The notes beneath the pieces were generated by a model. The model was not told the origin of the DNA, ran no database searches, and saw only the letters and a program-made list of their open reading frames with translations. A DNA stretch of 36,443 nt, from the NCBI GenBank assembly GCA_007694935.1, contig REES01000048.1, positions 1 to 36,443 of the forward strand. The letters are read 5' to 3'. The position numbers were made by a program, and so were the translations under genes. Every line of letters begins with the position of its first letter. The stretch's first letter is position 1. This stretch comes from Rhodospirillales bacterium (lineage in GTDB: Bacteria > Pseudomonadota > Alphaproteobacteria > Rhodospirillales > Defluviicoccaceae). Positions 24,097 through 31,951 of this stretch are shown one piece after another.

Positions 24097-24440
24097 GCAC
24101 GTGGCCACCGGGCCGAGGGGGCTTGGCACGGCCGCCGCATGCCCCGCCGGTGTCGGCGACTCTCCGCTGAGCGAACCACCGGCTTGAGGTTGTCCGCCTG
24201 GGGAGTTTCGGGCTGGACTCGACCTGCGGCGCGCCATAGATGCAGGCGCGCAAGGATTGTTGCGCCGCAACAATCAGGTCGACACGAAGCGTCCATGGAT
24301 TGCATGCATTCACGGATCAGCCCCGGGCGGACCGCGGGGTGGGCCAAGGTGCGGGCGTTGTCCAGGGAGAGGCATTGCAGGTCGATCGTCGGCGGGCGGT
24401 GGTCGGTCCGGGAGAACCGGCCCACGGGCGAGAGGACGGC
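24097..24440. other. Intergenic region upstream of sbtA with one strong inverted repeat
   Basis: 344 bp without a credible gene; the open frames passing through are GC-driven extensions of sbtA. The only structure I see is the perfect inverted repeat at 24255-24275 (listed separately). No sigma-70 or sigma-54 promoter can be named with confidence. Confidence 0.6.
24255..24275. promoter_or_regulatory. Perfect 10-bp inverted repeat upstream of sbtAB, likely operator
   Basis: Arms GATTGTTGCG and CGCAACAATC around a single central C, with no mismatch. It is 165 bp upstream of the sbtA start in a region without genes. The length and dyad symmetry fit a dimeric helix-turn-helix regulator; a loop of one base rules out a hairpin terminator. 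The regulator is unknown; control of bicarbonate uptake (LysR-type, or a repressor) is a guess from position. Confidence 0.55.
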
Positions 24441-25421
24441 ATGGACGGCATTCTTGCACTTGCACAACAGAACTTATTCTCGCCCATCGTTCTCAGTTTT
24501 GTTCTGGGCCTCGCCGCCGCTTTGGTCCGTTCGGACCTGAACATTCCCGAAGCCATCGCCAAAGGGATGTCGGTCTATCTTCTGTTCGCCATCGGGTTCA
24601 AAGGCGGCGCCAACGTGTCGGGTCACGGTGCCGATCTCGAGTTGGCGCTGGCGCTGCTGGCCGGCGTGATCCTGTCGGCGGCGCTGCCGTTTGTGGCATT
24701 CGGTATGCTGCGGTTGCTCACCCGCCTGTCGGTCGTGGATGCCGCCGCAGTGGCTGCCCACTATGGCTCGATCTCGATCGTCACCTTCGTCGCCGCGAGC
24801 ACCATCCTCGACTCGCAGGGCATCGGCTACGAAGGATACATGGTTGCGGTGGCCGCCGCCATGGAAGCACCAGCAATCCTCACGGCACTTTGGCTGATCT
24901 CCCGCGCCCAGCCGGACAGCCGGCAGCAGGACGGTCACCTCTGGCGCGAGGTCATGCTCAACGGCTCAATCGTCCTTCTGGTGGGCGCCTTTCTCATCGG
25001 CTGGATCACCGGCGAGGACGGCAAGCGGCAGATCGACCCGTTCATCACCGCGCCGTTCCATGGCATTCTCTGCCTGTTTCTTCTGGACATGGGACTGGTT
25101 GCCGGGCGGGGTCTGCACAAGGCCCAGCGGGTGGTGTCGGCCGGTGCACTGACGTTTGGTGTCATCATGCCCCTGGTGGGCAGTCTTTTTGGTTTGCTCG
25201 CGGGGCTGGCTCTGGGGCTGTCGCTGGGAGGGGTTACGTTGTTGATGGTATTGGCGGCCTCAGCCTCCTACATCGCGGTGCCAGCCGCCATGCGGGTGGC
25301 GTTGCCGGAGGCGAACCCGGCCGTCTACTTGACGCTTTCGTTGTGCATCACTTTTCCCTTTAACTTGCTGCTCGGCATTCCGTTGTATACGGCTGCAGCC
25401 GCGTTGGTGGTGGCAGGGTGA
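24441..25421 (+). CDS. sbtA: Sodium-dependent bicarbonate transporter, SbtA family
   Basis: 326 aa, about ten hydrophobic segments in two inverted halves. Family landmarks: LFAIGFKGGANVSG (about residues 50-63), AAHYGSISIVTFVAAST (about 110-126), EAPAILTALWLISR, FHGILCLFLLDMGLVAGRGL and the closing ASASYIAVPAAMRVALPEANPAVYLTLSLCITFPFNL. In cyanobacteria SbtA is a high-affinity Na+/HCO3- symporter in the plasma membrane for the carbon-concentrating mechanism; homologues are found in many other bacteria. It is followed after 4 bp by an SbtB-like PII protein, its known inhibitor. No carboxysome or RuBisCO genes are in view, so a role in anaplerotic CO2/HCO3- supply or pH balance is as likely as autotrophy. 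Ribosome binding site GAGAGGA. Confidence 0.92.
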   Translation: MDGILALAQQNLFSPIVLSFVLGLAAALVRSDLNIPEAIAKGMSVYLLFAIGFKGGANVSGHGADLELALALLAGVILSAALPFVAFGMLRLLTRLSVVDAAAVAAHYGSISIVTFVAASTILDSQGIGYEGYMVAVAAAMEAPAILTALWLISRAQPDSRQQDGHLWREVMLNGSIVLLVGAFLIGWITGEDGKRQIDPFITAPFHGILCLFLLDMGLVAGRGLHKAQRVVSAGALTFGVIMPLVGSLFGLLAGLALGLSLGGVTLLMVLAASASYIAVPAAMRVALPEANPAVYLTLSLCITFPFNLLLGIPLYTAAAALVVAG

Positions 25422-25425
25422 CATC

Positions 25426-25737
25426 ATGCACATGCATCCAGCGAAACGGGTTGAAATCATCATCGAGTCGGTGATGGAGGGGCATCTGACCGAGGCCTTG
25501 GTCGACGCCGGCGTCACCGGATTTACCGTGGTGCCCGTGAGCGGCGGATCGGGCCGTTCCGGTCATTGGACCAGAGAGGGTCAGGTGAGCCGGGCCGGCG
25601 GAATGGTGATGTTCATCTGCCTGCTCCTGCCGGATCGACTGGAGACTCTGCTCGATGCGGTTTTTCCGGTTCTGAACCGTCACATCGGTGTGCTGAACAT
25701 TACCGATACGCATATCCTCCGGGCCGACAGGTTCTGA
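25426..25737 (+). CDS. sbtB: SbtB-like PII-family regulator of SbtA
   Basis: 103 aa, ferredoxin-like PII fold: KRVEIIIESVMEGHLTEALVDAGVTGFTVVPVSGGSGRSG, a T-loop region rich in Gly/Ser/Arg, then MVMFICLLLPDRLETLLDAVFPVLN and the last strand GVLNITDTHILRADRF. SbtB trimers bind adenine nucleotides (cAMP, AMP, ADP, ATP) and lock SbtA. The C-terminal cysteine motif of cyanobacterial SbtB (the redox-sensitive R-loop, CGPxGC) is missing here, so any redox control of that kind would be absent. Gap of 4 bp to sbtA indicates one operon. Confidence 0.88.
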   Translation: MHMHPAKRVEIIIESVMEGHLTEALVDAGVTGFTVVPVSGGSGRSGHWTREGQVSRAGGMVMFICLLLPDRLETLLDAVFPVLNRHIGVLNITDTHILRADRF

Positions 25738-25819
25738 TGACCCCGCCCCTGAGCGGACCTGCCAGCGATCTCAACGCCCGCCGTCGCGACACGCGACTCG
25801 CAAGATGGCGCACCCCGCC

Positions 25820-26590
25820 TCAGGTGCTGAGAAAGCGCACCTGATCCCCTTCCAGCACCAGGCACGAGAGGATCCCGCTGCCGAACGCGCCGGTATCGAT
25901 GCCGATGCGATTGGCACGCACCTGCGGCCGGCTGGTGATCGTATGGCCGTGCACCACGCGTTTCCCGAAATCCTCAGTTGAGCCGAGGAACGGCTCGCGG
26001 ATCCACATCAGGTCGGCAGGGCGCTGGTCCGCCAGGGGGATGCCGGGCCGCACCCCGGCATGCACGAACACGTAGTCGCCGGCCATGTGCCGGAGTTCCA
26101 GGCTGCGCAGGAACCGATCGTGCTCGGGCGGGAGTTCCCGCGCCAGCGCGGTGCTCAGCCCCTGCACCGCCTGGGGATGGATCGTCGACCAGGCGGCCGG
26201 GACGCCGTAGCTGGCCAGCGTTGCATCACCGCCGTTGAGCAGCCAGCTCCCGTTGTCCTGGCCGTCCAGGAAGCGCAGCATCATCAGCTCGTGGTTGCCC
26301 TGCAGGTGAACCCGCTGATCGGCCTCGATCGGCTCCCTGATCAAGATGTCGAGGACCTCCCGCGAGCCCGAACCGCGGTCCACGTAATCTCCGAGGTACA
26401 CCACCGTGCATGGGCCGGGCGCCGGATGGTCGCGTCGGTCGGCCCCGATAAGGTCATGAATCCGCCGCAGCAGATCGTCGCGTCCGTGGATGTCGCCCAC
26501 CGCATAGATCCGCTCGCCCTCGGGCACCCGGGCACCGGAGCCGCCCCGTCGTCCCGCCGCCGACCAGCTTCGTAACGCGCGTGTCCACAT
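25820..26590 (-). CDS. PPP-family metallophosphoesterase (serine/threonine protein phosphatase-like)
   Basis: 256 aa. The di-metal motifs of the PPP superfamily are complete: YAVGDIHG (GDxHG, about residues 29-36), VYLGDYVDRGSGS (GDxxDRG, about 64-76), LQGNHELMML (GNHE, about 96-105), YVFVHAGVRPG and VVHGHT. This layout matches small bacterial PrpA/ApaH-like phosphatases that act on phosphoproteins or dinucleoside polyphosphates; substrate unknown. Start at 26590 (MWTRALRSW) is the last ATG before the conserved block; the frame is open upstream for 165 codons but these are Arg/Gly/Pro-rich and run into the neighbouring divergent gene. Convergent with sbtB. Confidence 0.88.
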   Translation of the reverse strand: MWTRALRSWSAAGRRGGSGARVPEGERIYAVGDIHGRDDLLRRIHDLIGADRRDHPAPGPCTVVYLGDYVDRGSGSREVLDILIREPIEADQRVHLQGNHELMMLRFLDGQDNGSWLLNGGDATLASYGVPAAWSTIHPQAVQGLSTALARELPPEHDRFLRSLELRHMAGDYVFVHAGVRPGIPLADQRPADLMWIREPFLGSTEDFGKRVVHGHTITSRPQVRANRIGIDTGAFGSGILSCLVLEGDQVRFLST

Positions 26591-26733
26591 GGTGAGAAAG
26601 CTGTCGTCGGATCGCCGCCGCGGCAAGGGGCGGCTACCATCGGCCGGTATCAGTGGGGGGTCCGGACCACGGCACGACGTCTCGGTCTGGAAACAACTCG
26701 TTAACGTTTCCGGCACTACCGTCGGGACAGGCC

Positions 26734-28068
26734 GTGACCCGAACCCGCCGGAGCCTGTTCTTGCCCCTGATGGAGCCCGTCGGCAATCGCGCCGGCCGGA
26801 CCCGCGACCCTGACTTCGACAGCGCGGCGGTCCGGTTGGGGCGGTTCCTCGGCCGGATACCGGCCGAAGGCGCCGACCTCTACGCCGTGCAGGTGGACGG
26901 CGACGGACCGGCCCACCCCGCTTGCGCCCGCCCGGGCCGGACGGTCCTCGGCGCGGCCCTGCAGGCGTTCGCAGCGGCACACGGGGCACGCCTGTTTCTG
27001 CTGTCCGGCGGCACGATGGTCCTGGTCTGCGGGTCCCATGTTCCGGTCGACCGGATCGAGGCCATCCTGGGCGACCCCGCTCCAAAGGTGGCCGAAACGG
27101 GGAGAGCGCAGGCCGCGGATCGAAGGGGTGCCATTGGCGGCCAAGCCGGAGAGGGCAGCCCAGGGTGCGTGGCCGCCTGGTATGACCTGTCGGACCCTGA
27201 CGACCTGCGCCGGCTCAGAGCCATCGTCCAGCAGCGGGAGGCGGCATTCAGACGCCATTCCGGCGTGGCGCGGGCCGATGCCGGTTCTGCCCGGCTTGGT
27301 CGGCTCGACCCCGGCCTGCTGGCCGAGCTGGCCCGGCGGCTGCCGGAGACGGACCCGCGGTGCCTCGTCCGCTCGGGAACCGTCGTCCGGCTGTCCAAGG
27401 CGGCCGAGGCGGTGCCCCGCATGCGCCGGTTCCAGGTCGATGTCGACGCCATTGGGGAACGTCTTGCGCCAGGGATCGACCTTGCCGGCGGTGGCTGGCT
27501 GTTGCGGGCGTTGTTGGAGCGGACCGACCGGCTCATGCTGGCGTTCGCCGAAACCCTGCCTCCCGGTCAGCCCGGACTCGATCAAGGCATCGACCTGAAC
27601 CTCGCCACCTTCACGGGGCCGGCGTTCCGGCGGATGCAGGACCTGATTGCCGGTCCGAACCGCCGTGCGTCGGCCGTGGGGCTGCCGCTGGTCGATGTGC
27701 TCGAGGGGCGACACGGCTACGAGCGGGCGCGAGCCTGGCTCCGCGACCGGGGTTGCCGTGTCATGATCACCGGCGTGTGTCTTGCCACGCCTTCGGTCCT
27801 GGATGTCGCCAAGCTCGACGCCGAGATCGTCGCGTTGCGGTGGGAGGAGGAAGTGGCCGCGGCCCTTCCGGATTCCAGGCGGCGGGCGGTGGCGGGCCTG
27901 GTGGAAAGCCTGGGCCCGGACAACGTGATCCTGGTCGGCACCGATGCGAAAGCCGCGCTGGAATGGGGAGCCCCGCTGGGCCTTCGCTGCTTCCAGGGGC
28001 GCTTCGTGGAACGCCTCATCGGCGCGCTCAAGCCGGCCGCAACAATCGGGGTCGACGGCCGGCCATGA
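26734..28068 (+). CDS. Protein with fully degenerate EAL-like C-terminal domain (first of tandem pair)
   Basis: 444 aa from GTG 26734 (uncertain; GTG 26653 and ATG 26770 are alternatives). The N-terminal half has a block RLFLLSGGTMVLVCG that lines up with LFVLASADVVFVYL in the next protein. The C-terminal 230 residues follow the strand/helix order of EAL domains (IDLNLATFTGPAFRRMQDLI, YERARAWLRDRGCRVMI, LRCFQGRFVERL), but the catalytic and c-di-GMP-coordinating residues are nearly all gone: EAL is replaced by QVDVDA, the DD pair by TG, the Lys of the LKID motif by Arg, and AEGVE by VGTDA. The Asn in DLNLA and Gln in FQG remain. Cannot act as a phosphodiesterase. It overlaps the next gene by ATGA. 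Function unknown. Confidence 0.75.
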   Translation: MTRTRRSLFLPLMEPVGNRAGRTRDPDFDSAAVRLGRFLGRIPAEGADLYAVQVDGDGPAHPACARPGRTVLGAALQAFAAAHGARLFLLSGGTMVLVCGSHVPVDRIEAILGDPAPKVAETGRAQAADRRGAIGGQAGEGSPGCVAAWYDLSDPDDLRRLRAIVQQREAAFRRHSGVARADAGSARLGRLDPGLLAELARRLPETDPRCLVRSGTVVRLSKAAEAVPRMRRFQVDVDAIGERLAPGIDLAGGGWLLRALLERTDRLMLAFAETLPPGQPGLDQGIDLNLATFTGPAFRRMQDLIAGPNRRASAVGLPLVDVLEGRHGYERARAWLRDRGCRVMITGVCLATPSVLDVAKLDAEIVALRWEEEVAAALPDSRRRAVAGLVESLGPDNVILVGTDAKAALEWGAPLGLRCFQGRFVERLIGALKPAATIGVDGRP

Positions 28069-29330
28069 CTGCGATCAGCCGCCCCGGCTCCGCCGGCAGC
28101 CAGGACTACCTCCTGCTCGACTTCACGCGCCGCCTTGCTGATTATGCCGAAGCACGGCAGGCCGTGCACCTCGGACTGTCCCGCCTGCGGCCGGACAGTC
28201 GTCGCGATCACCATGTCGCCACGGCAGTAAGCGGCTTCCGCGCCATGGTCGATAGCGGTGATGGCCAGCTTTTCGTGCTGGCGTCCGCCGACGTGGTGTT
28301 CGTTTACCTCAGTGCGGTTCATCCGCGGGTGGTCCGGGAGGTCGAGCGGATCTGCTTCCTGTTCGGGGACGATCCGGCGCTGGTGGGCGATGCGGCGGCG
28401 ACATTCGCCCGCTGGTTCGATGTCGCCTCCGACTACGACGGGTTCCTGATGGCGATGCGGCGGCTGGTCGCGCCGTCCTCCGCCGCCGCCGAAGGCGCGG
28501 GGGCGTGCGACACGCGGGCCCGGCTGAAGCGGCGGCAGAGCCGGGGCGATCCGCTGACGCCGGACCAGCTTGCCAAGCTGGTCACGACGCTTGCCCGGGC
28601 CGACCTGTCCAGCCTGGTCCGCCGCCAGCCGGTGTGCCGCGTGTCCGACCGTCTGGAGGTCGCGCCGGTGTTCGAGGAGCTGTTCGTCGCCATCGACGGC
28701 CTGCAGGAGACCGTGTTGCCCGGCACCGATCTGGCCGGTGACCGATACCTGTTCAGGCATCTGAGCGAGACCCTGGACCGGCGCGTGCTGGCGCTGATGG
28801 TCGCCCCCGAGCAGGGGAAATCATCGCTGCATCAGGCGATGAACCTCAACGTTGCCACCATCCTGTCCGCGGAGTTCGCTCGCTTCGACGCGCGGCTCGG
28901 CATCGGCGGTGCCGCCCGGATGATCGTCGAGGTTGACCTGATCGATGCCTTGGCGGACCTGAACGCGTTCACGGTTGCCCGGGACCGCTTGCACGGCAAG
29001 GGGTATCGCCTCTGCCTCGATGACGTGAGCTTTCGTGACCTGGCGATTGCGGACTTCTCGGTTCTCGGGGCCGACCTCGTGAAGGTCCGCTGGGATCCGG
29101 AGCTTCTGATGGCCGACGACGACGTCCATGCAGTGGTCCGGGACCGGATCGGCCGGCTTGACGTGCGATCGGTGGTCCTCAATCGGGTGGATGCGCGCGT
29201 TGGCATCGATTTCGGCCTCGGCCTCGGCATCACCCTGTTCCAGGGCCGGTGGGTCGACCGGCTGATCGCCGACGACAACCGGCGCCGCCACCTTCTCCGG
29301 TTGAAACAGGTGTTGCGGACGGACACATAA
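28065..29330 (+). CDS. Protein with partly degenerate EAL-like domain (second of tandem pair)
   Basis: 421 aa; starts inside the stop of the first gene (ATGA overlap). N-terminal part (1-160) without a known domain; C-terminal EAL-like domain 165-410. Lined up with the EAL consensus it retains EEL at 204-206 (for EAL), N260/N262 in MNLNVA, E289 in MIVEV, D319-D320 in CLDDVS, K340 in LVKVRWD and Q393 in LFQG. The AEGVE position reads LNRVD (372-376), so the glutamate needed by active phosphodiesterases at this point is replaced by Asn. It may bind but not hydrolyse c-di-GMP, or bind another partner. Paralogous to the upstream gene but better preserved. An ABC exporter pair follows 38 bp later on the same strand. 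Confidence 0.78.
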   Translation: MTAISRPGSAGSQDYLLLDFTRRLADYAEARQAVHLGLSRLRPDSRRDHHVATAVSGFRAMVDSGDGQLFVLASADVVFVYLSAVHPRVVREVERICFLFGDDPALVGDAAATFARWFDVASDYDGFLMAMRRLVAPSSAAAEGAGACDTRARLKRRQSRGDPLTPDQLAKLVTTLARADLSSLVRRQPVCRVSDRLEVAPVFEELFVAIDGLQETVLPGTDLAGDRYLFRHLSETLDRRVLALMVAPEQGKSSLHQAMNLNVATILSAEFARFDARLGIGGAARMIVEVDLIDALADLNAFTVARDRLHGKGYRLCLDDVSFRDLAIADFSVLGADLVKVRWDPELLMADDDVHAVVRDRIGRLDVRSVVLNRVDARVGIDFGLGLGITLFQGRWVDRLIADDNRRRHLLRLKQVLRTDT

Positions 29331-29368
29331 CGCGGGCGCGGGTTCACCGTCGTCCAGAAGGCTGCTGC

Positions 29369-30142
29369 ATGCTCCCCGTCGGCGCTCCTCCCGTCGTCGT
29401 CGACTCACTCGTCAAGCGCTTTGGCCCGGTGACCGCGATCGACGGCATCAGTTTCACCGTCCAGGCCGGCACCACCACGGCGTTGCTTGGCGGCAACGGC
29501 GCCGGCAAGACCACGACGCTGGCCATTCTGCTGGGCCTGCTGCTGCCCACCGCGGGGACGGTTCAGGTCCTCGGGTTCGACATGGTCCGGGACCGCTATC
29601 GGGCCCTCGGCCTGATGAACTTCTCATCCCCCTATGTCGATCTGCCCCGCCGCTTGTCGGTGGAGGAAAACCTTGTGGTGTATGGTCGGCTGTACGGGGT
29701 CGGCGGACTCAAGGGGCGGATCCGGGCGCTGGCCGAAGACCTGGAGATCGATGCCTTCCTGAAGCGGCCCACCGGCAGCCTGTCGGCCGGCCAACGGACG
29801 CGGGTGGCCCTCGCCAAGGCGCTCATCAACCGGCCTCGGCTGCTGCTTCTTGATGAGCCGACGGCTTCTCTCGATCCCGACACCGCTGACTGGATCCGCA
29901 GCTACCTGGACCGCTACCGGCGGGACAGCGGCGCCACCATCCTGCTCGCTTCCCACAACATGGCGGAGGTGGAGCGTCTTTGCGATGATGTCCTGATGCT
30001 GCGAACCGGGGCCCTGGTCGATCGCGGCACTCCCCAGGCGCTGATCGCCCGCTACGGCCGCCGCACCCTGGAAGAGGTGTTTCTCGACATCGCAAGGCAG
30101 CGGCGGCGCGGTACAACCGCGGGCGGGGCGGCGGCGCAGTGA
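29369..30142 (+). CDS. ABC transporter ATP-binding protein (ABC-2/export type)
   Basis: 257 aa. Walker A GGNGAGKTT (41-49), Q-loop region LMNFSSPYVDLPRRLSVEENL, signature LSAGQ (138-142), Walker B RLLLLDEP (157-164), D-loop SLDPDT and H-loop LASHNMAEVERLCDD. The Q-loop position reads N/S rather than the usual Gln, worth noting. The C-terminal YGRRTLEEVFLDIAR is typical of the CcmA/NodI/DrrA-like export subgroup. It forms a transporter with the permease encoded 13 bp downstream. Start at 29369 follows AGAAGG; the upstream frame overlaps the EAL-like gene. Confidence 0.93.
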   Translation: MLPVGAPPVVVDSLVKRFGPVTAIDGISFTVQAGTTTALLGGNGAGKTTTLAILLGLLLPTAGTVQVLGFDMVRDRYRALGLMNFSSPYVDLPRRLSVEENLVVYGRLYGVGGLKGRIRALAEDLEIDAFLKRPTGSLSAGQRTRVALAKALINRPRLLLLDEPTASLDPDTADWIRSYLDRYRRDSGATILLASHNMAEVERLCDDVLMLRTGALVDRGTPQALIARYGRRTLEEVFLDIARQRRRGTTAGGAAAQ

Positions 30143-30155
30143 CCGGGAAGCAGGC

Positions 30156-31001
30156 ATGACCCGGCCGCCCGGCCACGGTGCGGCGGAGGGGGCGGCGCAC
30201 GCCATCGGCTTCTCCTGGCAGCGCGTCTCTGCCCTGATGCTGCGACACCTCTACATCCTCATGCGGTCGTGGCCGCGGGTGCTCGACTTGGCCTACTGGC
30301 CGACCGTGCAAATGCTGCTGTGGGGCTTCATCACCGTGTTCTTCCAGCAGCACAGCAGCTGGGTGGCCGAGGCTGCCGGGGTTCTGATCAGCGCGGTGCT
30401 GCTGTGGGATGTGCTGTTCCGTGCCAATCTCGGCCTGTCGCTGTCGTTCCTGGAGGAGATGTGGGCGCGCAACCTGGGCCAGCTGTTCGTCAGCCCGATG
30501 CGGCCCTCGGAACTGGTGGCGGCGATGAGCCTCCTCAGTCTGATCCGCACCCTCATCAGCGTCAGTCCCGCCGCCGTGCTGGCGTTGCCGCTGTTCGACG
30601 TCTGGGTGTTCTCACTGGGACCGCCGCTCGCGGCGTTCTTCGCCAACCTCCTGGTGCTCGGCTGGACGGTGGGGTTGGTGGTCTCGGCCCTGGTGCTCAG
30701 GCTTGGGCTCGGCGCCGAGAACCTGGCATGGGTGCTGATTTTCGCGATCGCGCCGCTCTCCGGTATCTATTACCCGATCGAGACGTTGCCGGCCTGGCTG
30801 CAGCCGGTGTCATGGGCGCTGCCCTCCGCCTACGTGTTCGAGGGGATGCGCGCGGTGCTGTTCGACGACACCTTCCGGTGGGACCTCCTGGCCGGCGCGC
30901 TGGCGCTCAACGCGGTCTATTTTGCCGCTGCCGTGGCCTTCTTTCTCCGCATGATCCATGTCGCCCGCGAACGGGGCCTGCTGCTGCAGCAGGGGGAGTA
31001 G
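30156..31001 (+). CDS. ABC-2 type transporter permease
   Basis: 281 aa, six hydrophobic segments, ABC2_membrane type: RVLDLAYWPTVQMLLWGFITVFF (about 45-67), GVLISAVLLWDVLFRANLGLSLSFLEEMWARNL (the coupling segment), WVLIFAIAPLSGIYYPIETLPAWLQPVSWALPSAYVFEGMRA, and a last helix AVYFAAAVAFFLRMI. The SGIYYPIETLP motif is common in exporters of lipids, polysaccharides or drugs. The last 192 bp of the gene are overlapped by the tail of the nuclease-like gene on the opposite strand. Substrate unknown. Confidence 0.9.
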   Translation: MTRPPGHGAAEGAAHAIGFSWQRVSALMLRHLYILMRSWPRVLDLAYWPTVQMLLWGFITVFFQQHSSWVAEAAGVLISAVLLWDVLFRANLGLSLSFLEEMWARNLGQLFVSPMRPSELVAAMSLLSLIRTLISVSPAAVLALPLFDVWVFSLGPPLAAFFANLLVLGWTVGLVVSALVLRLGLGAENLAWVLIFAIAPLSGIYYPIETLPAWLQPVSWALPSAYVFEGMRAVLFDDTFRWDLLAGALALNAVYFAAAVAFFLRMIHVARERGLLLQQGE

Positions 31002-31793
31002 GGACGGGGGTCCGGTCATGGGCGCCTCCAGGATTTCGATTGCCGCTGGATGAGTGACGTCGATCAGCGGCCCGTTCCAGGACCGGACCCAGCCCCGCAC
31101 CCGGATCCGCCGGCCTTCAAGGCGGAGCGGATCAAGGCCGGCTTCGGCGAAGCGCGACAGGTCCGCCGCGGCAATGGCGACGGTGAAATCGGTGCGCCAG
31201 TCGGCGCCATAATTGAGGAAAACCCGCCCGCGCACAGCGGCCGCCCGCTGTACCCGGCCTTCCACAATCTGGAAGCTGTTGATGTGGCGGTGGATCGTCT
31301 CGGCCGTGCGGACGGCGTAGGCCGGATGCGACCATAGGCCGCGCCCGTGGGCCCGGGCCTGCGACTCCAGCGCCAGCATCTCGGCGATCCGTTCCGGCGG
31401 ATCCCCCCACACACGCACCCGGGCAAGGCCGCGGGTCAGCATCGCGCCCTGCAGCCATAGGCCGTCAGCCCGGTATGCCTGCCCGACCAGGCGGCCGTAG
31501 CGGTCACGGCCCGGCCGGCCCGTCGCCACCTGGACATGCCGGTCCCCGGCGATCTCGGACAGTGCCGCCCGAGCCTCCGCCGCCAGGGGCTCTGCGTCGC
31601 CGGCCGGACCGAGGCCCGGAACATCGATCCCGGCCAGCCGGATGACGGTTGTACCCTGCACCGCCCGGTCCAGATATAGGGTCGCGCCATCCGGTACTGC
31701 GACGACCCTCGGCTGCGGCCCGTCCGCCGCCGCGGTAGTGGCGAGCAGCAGCCCCACCGTCATCGCCGCGATGCGCCGGAGGGCCGATCTCAT
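30810..31793 (-). CDS. Secreted thermonuclease (SNase-like) family protein with long antisense tail
   Basis: 327 aa. Signal peptide (MTVGLLLATTAAADG, about 11-25), then an SNase-like OB domain: VVAVPDGATLYLD, VIRLAGIDVPG, AAEARAALSEI, RDRYGRLVGQAY, WLQGAMLTRGLARV and ESQARAHGRGLW. Arg and Glu residues corresponding to the active-site R35, E43 and R87 of staphylococcal nuclease seem present, but the calcium-binding Asp pattern is partial. A second OB-like part follows (residues about 180-250, INSFQIVEGRVQRAAAVRGRVFLNYG, RRIRVRGWVRSWNGPLIDVTHPAAIEIL). The last 64 residues (after ILEAPMTG) overlap the ABC permease gene antisense and have no domain-like feel; they follow simply because no earlier stop occurs. 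Confidence 0.82.
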   Translation of the reverse strand: MRSALRRIAAMTVGLLLATTAAADGPQPRVVAVPDGATLYLDRAVQGTTVIRLAGIDVPGLGPAGDAEPLAAEARAALSEIAGDRHVQVATGRPGRDRYGRLVGQAYRADGLWLQGAMLTRGLARVRVWGDPPERIAEMLALESQARAHGRGLWSHPAYAVRTAETIHRHINSFQIVEGRVQRAAAVRGRVFLNYGADWRTDFTVAIAAADLSRFAEAGLDPLRLEGRRIRVRGWVRSWNGPLIDVTHPAAIEILEAPMTGPPSLLPLLQQQAPFAGDMDHAEKEGHGSGKIDRVERQRAGQEVPPEGVVEQHRAHPLEHVGGGQRP

Positions 31794-31951
31794 CGTCTCG
31801 CCGCCGACAACCGCCCTGGGTTGAGGGCGGCGTCGAGAGACAGTCGTGGCGCCAGCACCGGCCCTCCGGATGACCGGAAAGAAAGGACCAGTGCGGTGCC
31901 GACGGCCGTATCTCTCGCCCGACGATGACCGTATACTGAGCGGATCACGGC

